From Acanthochlamys bracteata (lineage: Eukaryota; Streptophyta; Magnoliopsida; Pandanales; Velloziaceae), in assembly GCA_019914995.1 (NCBI GenBank), contig CM034142.1:5537031-5601030 (forward strand): a stretch of 64,000 bases of DNA. Direction: 5' to 3'. Shown in pieces: positions 22,850-33,100 of this stretch. How positions within the stretch are numbered: position 1 is the stretch's first letter; every line of letters begins with the position of its first letter. The translations under genes and the position numbers were made by a program. The notes below the pieces were generated by a model, which saw nothing but the letters and a program-made list of their open reading frames with translations, had not been told where the DNA came from and did no database searches.

Positions 22850-23850
22850 AAAAACATACAGAAAGAATTTTCACTGGAAAGAACCTTATCAACAAACTGC
22901 ACGCTCACTGGACAGTTTCCAGTGTCCATTTTCACTGGACAGCTTCAACAACTGAATTCCTAAAATCATGAAAGAAAGAAAAAATCTAAAACAAAAGCAG
23001 TAGGCTCTTCCGTTCCGGTCTTCATCTTATCTTTACTGTATCCGTTCATCTGCAGAAAATATAGGAACGATATGAAAATTTTGTTTCTATTGGAATTAAA
23101 ATCAAACAGATGAAAAAAGGTAATTGAAGTCAAACAGAAATCGAAATCAAATGCCTGCAATTGAAATTGAAATACCCGCATCTTCTTCTACCCCACTGTC
23201 AGAGCCACCCGAGCTGAAAAAATACAAAAATTCAAGAAAAATATAGAAAAGAATGCAAATTAGTAGAATCATGATGAAATTAATCAACTAAGAACGAAAT
23301 AGATGAAAGTAATTAAAAATTAAAAAAAAAATTTCAACTTACCGGATCCCGCAGCGGATAATGTGCTCGGTGCGGCGATTGATGAAATTGATCAATTGAG
23401 CACGATTAGAAGAAGTTAGGGAAGAGGACTTACGGTTTTTGCGCTCCTAACGACGATGTTTCGTCGCGGGAATCGGTGCTAGGGGTTTCGATCGGCTGCT
23501 TGAAAAGAAAAAATGGGTTTGAAAATCGAAGAAATAAGATGATTTTAGGAGAAACATTGGCCGGCAATCGCCAAATCGTGCCGAGATCGATCGGGCGCGG
23601 GCGATCGCGGGAGCCCGGAGGGAGAGACGAACGCGTGAAGGGAAGAAATGAAAATAGAAAAAAGAAAAAAAAAAACTTAATCCCGTCAGAAGAGCACGCG
23701 AAATGACCAGCGTGCCCTTCGAACGGGATCAAACCCGCGTCCGTGGTTTGTTGAATCTCAGCCGCTCGCTCGTGATCGAACGACTGAGAATTAATGTACA
23801 CAATGTGCACGAACAGTGCACAATGTGTACAAATGTATATATATATATTA

Positions 23851-23922
<72 letters not shown>

Positions 23923-25647
23923 GTGTATATATATATAGAGATATATTAGTTTCTTGGAGATAGGGGCAAATCCCACTCTATGTTGATTTTTGTTATAAGT
24001 ATTTATGTTCAAAACTCATGGAAGCAAACCAGCTAAACTTCATTCATCCCTTATATTTGCAAAATAAGAAGTTGATTCAAAGATTTAAGTTTTATTGACT
24101 TAGGTGATTTCGACTAGCGCAGGGGGAAAAATCGAAGTGGCTTGAAGAGTTAGTCCTACAATAAGTCATAATTAACAAGCTTGTATACTCGTCTGCACTA
24201 TTACTTAAGATTTTTTATCTTTAAGCGGATCTTAAGAGTCTTGAAGAAAGTTAAAGACAACTAGAAAGCTTAGGATTCTTTGTCCTAAAGAAGTTTAAGG
24301 CTTACCAAGAAACACCATTCAACACCAGTTTGGTCTATTGAAGACTCTACTCATATTATAGAGAAATATTATTGATTTCAAAGTGATGAGACAATTTTTT
24401 TTACTTAAAGAAATTAACTTATAAACTTTCACTCCCTCTTGAAAGAAAATCCAAATAATATATAGGATTTTAGGCCACTATTTCACCTTCAACTCATTGG
24501 AGCGAGTCTACATCTCGAAGATTAAGGTTTTACCACACCTATAACTCGTTAAAGAGAGTAAGCACCTCCTTATTTTTAACAAAGACTCAAGAATTCGTTA
24601 ATCGAGCATGAGTACAAATTTACAACTCTTAAAATAAATTTGCTAATTTCCTAAATATCCTAATACTACTTCTAAACCAAATGCAACTACAATACCAACA
24701 ACTGTTACAACTGAAACTTCTAAACCAATTAAAACTCCCAACTAATTGAACCTTAGTCTAACTTAACATAAATTAGAGCAATTAAAACACGTAAATAATT
24801 AGACTCTAGTCTAACTTAATATCAATTAATCCAATGGATGAATACTGGTTTAGTCCAATCTCTATCATGTTGGAAGGAGAATTCTTTTCTTTTCTCCTCC
24901 TATTTCTCCTCAACCAAACCATAAAAAGAGAGAATATTTTCTTTTTCCTCATTTCCTCTCAAACCAAATAAAGTCTCAATCTCATATTGAGCCCATACTA
25001 TATATTGTCTCCTCCACTTCGATTATGGGTGCTGAATCAATCTCAATTATAAAAGCTAGTTCTACACTTTTGTTGCATTCACAAAAAATATGGTCTATCT
25101 TGCTTTTTGAGCAAATCTATTCTAATCCAACAATTGCGAACTAGATTCTAAGACCAACGCCATTCCATGCTACATTTAGCTTGGATTAGTGTATCTCCAG
25201 GAGAGGTTTGAGGACCACCTTGCGTTACACCCCAATTAAGTATCTAGGAGGATATTAATTACAGTTTCCCAAACTATCAATCTCTGATTTACCATTAATT
25301 CCTCTTTTTAGTTTTACTGCAGCATGTATTGAATTTAACTTGCATTATGTTTCTCAGTTCAACTTTAAGATTAATATCTATCTGAATTTTTTATTAACTA
25401 TTTAAACATCTCTGATATTCCAAATAGTTTTCCAGCTCCCTTATTACTTTGACAAATATCCTTGGGTTTAATTTGAAACATGGTGATCAGCACATTCTAG
25501 CAGTAGCTATCTACAAGTTCATGGCAAGTCACCTGATTCCTGAATATTTTCTGCTCTTGATTTCACTAGAAAACATGTTTATTCTCAACCGTAGTAACAA
25601 CACAACAATTAAACTACCCAAAACCTTTCAGAAAAATAGAAAATAAA
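22850..25647. repeat. Right arm of the 10.3-kb palindrome
   Basis: Inverted copy of 15313-18068. The inner part (about 22850-23830) ends in GCACAATGTGTAC, mirroring the left terminus. It contains the leader pattern on the minus strand: CCG|GTAAGTTG at about 23341, TTTTTTCAG|CTCGGG, and CTGCAG|ATGAACGG at about 23050. The outer part (23943-25647) mirrors the LTR-like left outer arm. Similarity ends at 25647. Just beyond, GAAAACATGTTTATT (25651) repeats a segment inside the arm (about 25568), a microhomology at the junction. Small indels and substitutions (roughly 5%) separate the arms. Confidence 0.9.
23836..23942. repeat. (TA)n microsatellite in the right arm
   Basis: Long pure and interrupted TA/TG run at the mirror position of 17015-17095, between the inner and outer halves of the arm. 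It is longer than the left copy, as expected for microsatellite drift after duplication. Confidence 0.85.
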
Positions 25648-25659
25648 CTGAAAACATGT

Positions 25660-25832
25660 TTATTTCTGTCATTTTGATCAAGTGACCAGATGAAAATAAA
25701 TTCGTGGTCCGATTGAGCTGAAATTTTATGGGTACGTTTATAACTCATAATTGTTCATATCCAATGGTGGAGATTAGATTTGGAGGTAATTCCGGCCATA
25801 AATCGAAAAGGGAGTGCTCGAGAGTGCCCATA

Positions 25833-25873
<41 letters not shown>

Positions 25874-25908
25874 ATATATATTAGCTTTATGGGGATAGGG
25901 GCAACCCG
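25660..25908. repeat. Diverged half-copy of the adjacent foldback MITE, with a (TA/TG)n run
   Basis: The segment TCGTGGTCCGATTGAGCTGA through TCCAATGGTGGAGATTAGAT and GGGAGTGCTCGAGAGTGCCC resembles the right arm of the 25909-26275 element (TTCGTATTTCGATTGAGTTA, ATAACGGTGGAATATTGAAT, GGGGGTGCCTCATAGG). It appears to be a second, incomplete copy. A (TA/TG)n tract occupies 25832-25881. Confidence 0.5.
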
Positions 25909-26275
25909 CTTTTAGAGGCACCCTTGAGGCACTCCCCCTGTTTAGATTGCTCAAAATTCAATCTACACTGTTGAATATGAAAAATAGATTAGAATTTTGT
26001 GAAAAAATTTCAGCTCAGTTGGAGTATGAATCGACTTTCATCCGGCATTTTGATTAAGATTAGAGAAAAGGAAAAAAACTAAAACAAATATATTGCTTCT
26101 TAATCAAAAAGTTAGATGGAGGTCGATTCGTATTTCGATTGAGTTAAAATTTTTTCCATCAAAATTCCGACTCATAATCCTCCATATATAACGGTGGAAT
26201 ATTGAATTCAAAAGCATTCTAAGTAGGGGGTGCCTCATAGGTGGCCCTAAAAGGTAAGAGTGTCCCTGTTTCATA
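25909..26275. mobile_element. Foldback MITE (long-palindrome element)
   Basis: The left half starts CTTTTAGAGGCACCCTTGAG and the right half, read on the other strand, starts CTTTTAGGGCCACCTATGAG. Similarity continues inward almost to the centre (left AATTTCAGCTCAGTTGGAGT, right complement AATTTTAACTCAATCGAAAT; left GGCATTTTGATTAAGAT, right complement CTTTTTGATTAAGAAG). The element is thus about 365 bp with almost no loop and no coding capacity. The transposase family that moves it is not evident and no target-site duplication was resolved. Confidence 0.65.
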
Positions 26276-26520
26276 TATATATATTATATATGTACATGAA
26301 AATACATATATATGTACATGTATATACATATACATATGTATATGTGCATAAACATATACATATATTCTAGATACTCAAGAATGTTGTATACAATGTTAAC
26401 CTTATAATGATATAATATATATTTCATATTCATCTATATCTTATGATGTATACTAAACAGATACATGTTGAGCGAGGAGGGCAAAAACACAAAACATACA
26501 ACCATTGGATCAACTAACAA
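26276..26520. repeat. (TA)n / TATACATA low-complexity sequence
   Basis: TATATATA and TATACATATACATATG runs occupy about 26270-26370, followed by unassigned AT-rich DNA. Nothing coding is visible. Confidence 0.6.
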
Positions 26521-26707
26521 GTGTCAACATTTCTGACTATAGGAGGATTCTTCTTGACTTCATGGACAACAAAATCTTTGTTTCTTAGGACACTAAAGTT
26601 TCCCTTTTCCAAAATCTATTCCTTCCTCTCCTCCCGATCTCCTCATTCTGATTTGTTGCATTATTATTTTGAGTTATTAATGTGGCATGCTTCATGTTCT
26701 GCTCCTT
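26521..26707 (+). CDS. Candidate upstream exon of the CCR4-like gene
   Basis: An open frame ends at a consensus donor, CCTT|GTAAGT (exon end 26707), in phase 1. This is exactly the phase needed to join the exon starting at 27170 (AT AGG TTT GTC). The joined reading would be SCSAPY followed by RFVVVSYNIL. In related plant proteins the catalytic domain is preceded by a W-x(10-12)-RF segment, and a Trp does occur here (LLMWHASCSAP). The rest of the peptide is not recognisable and the exon start is unknown, so this is a phase-compatible candidate only. Confidence 0.3.
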
Positions 26708-27169
26708 GTAAGTAATGGTGCAAGCTTCATGTTACTATATGTGTTTCTGGATGATCAATTTTAGATGTTATACAGTAAGAGCTTAATGAAGGAAAGTGTT
26801 GTTGCAAGTTAATAAATGCTTATACTGAACTAATGTTTAATACCTGTTAGCTTACTGTGGATCAACCAAGATTATAAACCCATCACTGTGGAACAACCTA
26901 TAACATTCTTCATATTTTCTATATAAAGGGGTTGCCTAAGTGAATAATATACATTAGTATTAAGAATACATATTCCTTGCATTACCATTGCGAAATGCTC
27001 TATGATCCACAAATTGATATTGTAGTATCAATATCACCTTCTTCACTTTGATCTTTGGTGTTTTATCCTATCTAGTTGTTTATCTTGTAATTCCAATCAT
27101 CTCTTTCAATATAAAGTGAAAAAAATATTTGAATCATGTTTGATGATCTTTTCATTAATTTGGTTGCAG

Positions 27170-30100
27170 ATAGGTTTGTCGTTGTTTCTTATAACATCTT
27201 GGGTGTCCATAATGCATCAAACCATCGCGATCTTTATTTGGATATTCCTTCAAGTGCAATGGATTGGAACTCACGAAAAAGACTAATTTGTGAAGACATT
27301 ACAAGATGGAAGACTGATGTAGTATGTCTTCAGGCAAGTATGCCTTACATGATAGTAGTTCCATGTAGGCATATGCAGTTTCTTTGTTTAATTGTCACTA
27401 TCTGATTATTTTTATATGGTTCCTCTACTCTGACAAATGTTGGCTGCTTTTTTTTTCTTAGGAAGTAGATAGATATTATGACATTTTGAACATCTTGAGC
27501 AAACTAGGCTATGTTGGAAGGTTTAAGGTATTTATTACTTCATGGGAGAAATTCTTTTTTGAATTTCTATAAGTTTCTTATTTAGAGTTACTTCATCCTG
27601 TCAAGAGGCGTACTGGGGAAGCTAGAGATGGTTGTGCAGTGTTTTGGAAAGAAAAACGGTAAAAGCCTCTTCACATTCTTAATTTTTGTTACTGCAAGTG
27701 TTTTCTTGGCTAAAAGTGTTTATTATTTTAGGTTTCGTCTAATTGAAGATGACAGCATTCAATATTCAAAAATTGGCTTACGAGATAATGTTGCTCAGTT
27801 GCTTGTTTTTGAGGTACCAATTGGCATTCTTAATCATTTTCTTTCAATTATCTTTTCACACTTGACGTATAACAATACTTTTTAAGTTTTTAATTTGCCT
27901 TTTTACCATTTTCAAAGAACAATGCTGCGACTTCTAGTTTTAATTTTATTTTATTTTAGTTTTGTGGTTTGTTTTGTTTACCAAAGCAAGATAGTTATGT
28001 GTTTCTTGAGAATGGACTTTGTGTAAGCCTAGTTTGTTGTCCACTGTTAGACATGTTGCTCAGTTCTAGTTAAAGTTTTGGTAACGATACTATTTAGATT
28101 ATTTTGCTTTGCTAGTAGGGTTTGAACAATGTTTGATATATGCAAGTGTTGAACTCAAATTACAACAGTAGGTGAAAAATGGATGCATTATTGAAATGTA
28201 ATGAGAAGGCCCATTTAACATGGGTGCAAGTAGACTTATAAGTGGCTCATAACTAATGCTAAAATAAGTTAAATACGAATGTAACTACTTCCACCATAAA
28301 AACAAAAATGTGCAGGTAATACAACTACCTAAAGAAGTGGGCATGTAATGGAACTACTCCAGCCTACTTATAGAAGAAAAGAAAAAAGAGGCACACGGAG
28401 GATGGCAGAAATATTCTGCAAAGGAGAAATGAGAACAGAGAAAAGAAAAGATGGAGAAGACTATGGTGAAGTCCACGCAAGACCATCTCTCCTTCCATCC
28501 TTCGGACTCCATACACACCTCTTTCTGGAGACAAAAGAAATGCATTAAAAGAAGTTTGTACCATTCTTCCTTGCATTCGCACTCAATTATGTCTAGTGGT
28601 AGCTCTAATGACCTTACTGAAGTTTTATCAAGTTCGGCATGAGCTCGATTATCAGTTATCGGATCTTTTGCTCAAAGGGACTGGGTGTTACCATCTGATC
28701 TCACTTCAAAGGTCATGCATAATTGATGCTTTGCCGTCTAGTCCATTACTCCAAATAAGGATAACATAATTTGTAATTTCATCTGCTGTCACGATAGGGA
28801 TGCGGTGGCACTACTGCCCAACCCATAATTATTGATGCTGTGATGCATTCGTCCCCGTCCATCAAGGATTAGGAGGTTTTCATCTCTATCTGAAGTTCCT
28901 TCAAACAAGGATGCAGTGATACATTCATTCGACCTACTGTTGATGTGGGGTTTAGCCTCTCCTTCCCACTAAAAGAAACAAAGAACAGATGGTTTAGGGT
29001 TTAGGCTTTGCCATCTTCTTCGAGACTGCATTTGTTCTGTTCGTCCCCTACGTTTTGCAGCTTTGAAGAGAATTATTTGATATTCATTAAGATAACAAAA
29101 AAATGATCCTCATCATAGCTTGGGTACATGAGTCTTCTTTCCAACAAGCGTTCACATAAATTTTTAGCACTCTCTGTTAGAAAGCACAATTGAACAGGAA
29201 GTGCGCAATCTTTCTAATTTGCTATAAGTATGGTTGGCAACCTCAATTTCGGTGATCAATTTATATCAGTGAAGATATCAGATATGAAAACCATTAATTT
29301 GTTGTATACAAGTCATCTTTCCAACGAGTACTACTTGTATGAACACACCTGGTTCAAAATATAAAATAATGAACAGACAGTGTACAGTCTTTCAGCCTGC
29401 TGGAATGCCGCGAAAATCTGCAATTTCGGTGATCAATCTTCCTCGGATCGGACATTGAATGACAACTCGACATCTTTGTGATGTTCCTGTGTGAGTCTTC
29501 TTTCCAAGGAGTGCTCATGATCTTATCACACCGAGTTTGAAAGATATCGATCTTGGAATCGACAGTCTGCAGTCTTTCAGTCTGCACCTCAAACATCTAC
29601 AACTTGGTGATCAATCCTGCCCAGATCAGGGTGTGGATACACAAACCGACATTTAGTTATGTTCCTTACTGAGTCATATTTCCGTAGAGTCCTAATAGGT
29701 GATCTTAGGACACCTAGTTTGAAAGATATGAAGTTTTGAACTGAAAGTGTGCAGTGGTTCTACTTGCTGAAAATGCTGTAAGCAACATCAAATTCGCTTA
29801 ACAATTGGAACCAAATCAGAGGTATTACGTGTAAACGCCCCAAAATGTTATGCATATTCTTGCTTCTAATGAGTACTGTTATGTGATTTTAGCACACTGG
29901 GTTTGGAAGATATGAGTTTTGAATCGATAGGCCCCGGTCATTCTGCTTGCTAGAAATACAGTAACCAACAGTGACTTGGAGTGCTTGGAAGATCTAAGAT
30001 CAGGATAAGCAAACTAACACTACCATATTTTGCATAACTATATCCTCTTTCAAACAACCTCTTATACTCATTCCTAACCCATGCGGTTTAAAAGATATGA

Positions 30101-33100
30101 ATTTTTATTTTTATATGCTGTGTGAAGACTCCACTTGCCAGCAGCTCAAAAACCATAACCATTCCTTTTCCTTATCCTGTAAATAAAAGCCATCAAATTT
30201 TAATGAGTATGCAACATTCATATACTTTCAGAGTCTATTAAGATTCAATGGGGGAATCTAATAAAACCATCTATATATTATTAAAATGTGGATGGTATAT
30301 TCGAATTCAATTATCAAGTTCTTTTCCTTGAAAGACTGTATGCTTACTCATTCATTTCTATGGTTCATATATGGGCCTCATTTTTTAAGCCCCAATAGAT
30401 TCAGATCTTGTTATTATATATCTATAAAGCAATAAACTCGCTGATTGAATTTAGAAAGATGTAACTATAAAAAGACATAACCTCCTAGTTATTGATGCTT
30501 ATACATTATAATCGCTACTTTTGTAAAATGTCATATAGCTCTTTAATTGAATGTTCCCTTTAAATTCAAACTATGGAATCTAAATATAAGAGCTTGCCCT
30601 TTGTGGAAGCTCTTATCTGGACTACGATCTCATCTTCGGTCCGTTTCGGAGGTTAACTCTCAAGCGTGTTTGAATATAAGTCCTTATGTTGCGATTTTAG
30701 TGTAGCCACTCCAGCAAAGACGAAAGCTGCTCCTATTTGGTTCTTTGACTCGGTTTTTAACTTTTTGGGCTTTTAGTTATCTGAAACTCTAATTGGAATT
30801 TGAAAGTCCGATCATGTTTATTAGGAAGGGATTAGACTTTACTATAATATGTGCAATTGCCCAAATTATAACCATTTTAGCTTATTGAATGAGCTATTAT
30901 TGTTTATCAATTTTTCTCTTTATTATAACAATTACGTAGTAGATATTACTGAACCTAATGCTGTAACAGTTGTTAGTTGTCAATAAGATCCATAATTTGA
31001 TTGGATTGTTTTTCACATTGAATTAGAAGCTACTTTTCTCTACACTTCGTTCTACTTTTATCTGTTATAGAATGTTCATTGTTGCATCATAATCATTGAA
31101 TTTTTTGTATTCCACTCAGTTCCCGTTTGAATTACCACATCAGAAGTTCCCTTTGTAATGCATTTTTGACTATTGATGATTATAAGACTAAATAAAACAA
31201 CATTTGATTGAGCATTCATACTAATCTTAGTTCTTTTGTAGATAGTCATGTAGAATTGTATCACGAAGAATTGTAGTTGGCAATGTCCATGTTCTGTTTA
31301 ACCCAAAATGTGGTGATATCAAATTGGGTCAGGTTAGGTACCTTGTGTCTTCCCTTAACTCAAGAAGGTAATACATACCTATGACATTCTTATATAGGTC
31401 CTTCAGGATAGTGCATAATCAGATCAATTCACTATACGAGTATACAAAGAGCATGTTCATATATTGCTACATTTTTAATAGTAGATTTGGTTTTATAAAC
31501 CAGTGAATACTAATTGTATGTACATAAGGTCTGTAGTTTGCTCTTTCTTCTCCAATTTGTTTGCATCATTTGTGATGGTGTAGCATATGTGCAGTGAGAT
31601 TTTGAGCATAGATGTAGTAGCATTATGCTTGATGGCGGAACCAAACTTTGTCCTGGGGTTAACAAATTTCATAAGATAATGAAAAATTATAATGCGTTGG
31701 CACCAATACCATATTTATATGACTCAAAACAACATTTTCAGTTAGTAATATTAAATGTTAGAACTTAACATATCAATAAAGAATCTACAATTTTTCATCA
31801 TAGAAACTTAAAACAACAATGTTCATATAAAAACTTTAAAATAGCAAAATTAGCCAGGAAAATCATCACAATTAGATTGGATGTCAACCTCTTATGCTTT
31901 CAAACAAGATTGTCAAAATACTCAATTAATAAGAAGTACAATGTTGCAATTGTTAAAAAATATTGTATAATGTCACTATTATTCAATAAAAAATGTAAAC
32001 AAACATTTTACAAATTACAATCTATTTTGGGTTCACAATAACTAGGCTTTAACATTGTCATGTATTAGCTACATCGCATAGCATTTTCAATAGTTGGTTA
32101 GCATCTAATTCGCTACTTTCCCGTCGACGATGTTCTCAAAGTGAAGTGTTATATATACATCAGAAGGTTTGAACTTTAAATCTCCCTTACCGCGGCTCCT
32201 AATGAAATTATGAATAGCCATGTAAGCAATCACAATTTAGTTTTTATTACCATAATGTACGAGCACATTCTTGTCGAGATATTTCTTCCTTAATACTCCC
32301 ATATAAGCTAATCCTTCTAATTACCTCTGTATCTATTTTTGGATATATAAAAAGGTCCCTTTATTGAAAAGTAAATTGTCACTGTAGCACCCTTCATCTT
32401 TTTATACAAATAATTTTCACATATCCTAAGATAGAGCCTGTAAAATGCTAGTGCCATTCACTATCTAATTGCAGTATTGTCATATCTTGCCATACCTTGA
32501 TTTAATCTTTACACAATTCCTTTGTCATTTTTTTATCTTTGTATAGTGCTGGCATATGGGTTGTCTCTCCATACTCACTTTCCTCATTTTCACTGTTGTC
32601 TTAAAGTTTGTTGTAACAGCCTGACTAGAAGGTTGAGGGATGGAGGTTCTCGTAGGTCTACTTGTGTGTAATATTGACGGTTGTGTGGAACTTGCATTTT
32701 GTGAAGTATCGGGATCGTTATTCAAACTAAGGATATAAGTCCATTTTTTGTTCCAACAAATTAGAAACTACAGATAACAAGATTTTGATTTAGACATGCA
32801 ATGCTTGACATGACAGAGAGCAAACATGAGCCTAATATGGCATAGCAAGAACATTTGTGCAAAGAACAAAGTTGGAGGAAAGTTATGACTCATTAGTCAT
32901 AACAAAATATAATGCTTCATATTTCTTGATAATTGATAATTTCTAAGCGGATTAAGACCACATCCCAATTAAAACTGTTTAACAAGAATAGAAAATTTAC
33001 CAATAAGCATAAACCAAAATACCTTGGTACTCAATAACCAGAAAGCAGACATGATTGTGAATCATGTGATATCTGTAACGTAACTTTCAATAAATATCAT

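Noticed and set aside
17015-26370. (TA)n and (TG)n tracts as CRISPR-like or regulatory arrays
   Set aside because: They are simple microsatellites without spacers, in a plant nuclear context.
28348-28642. Several short frames on both strands in the 3.4-kb intron
   Set aside because: They overlap each other on both strands, lack splice or domain support and lie inside an intron fixed by phase on both sides.
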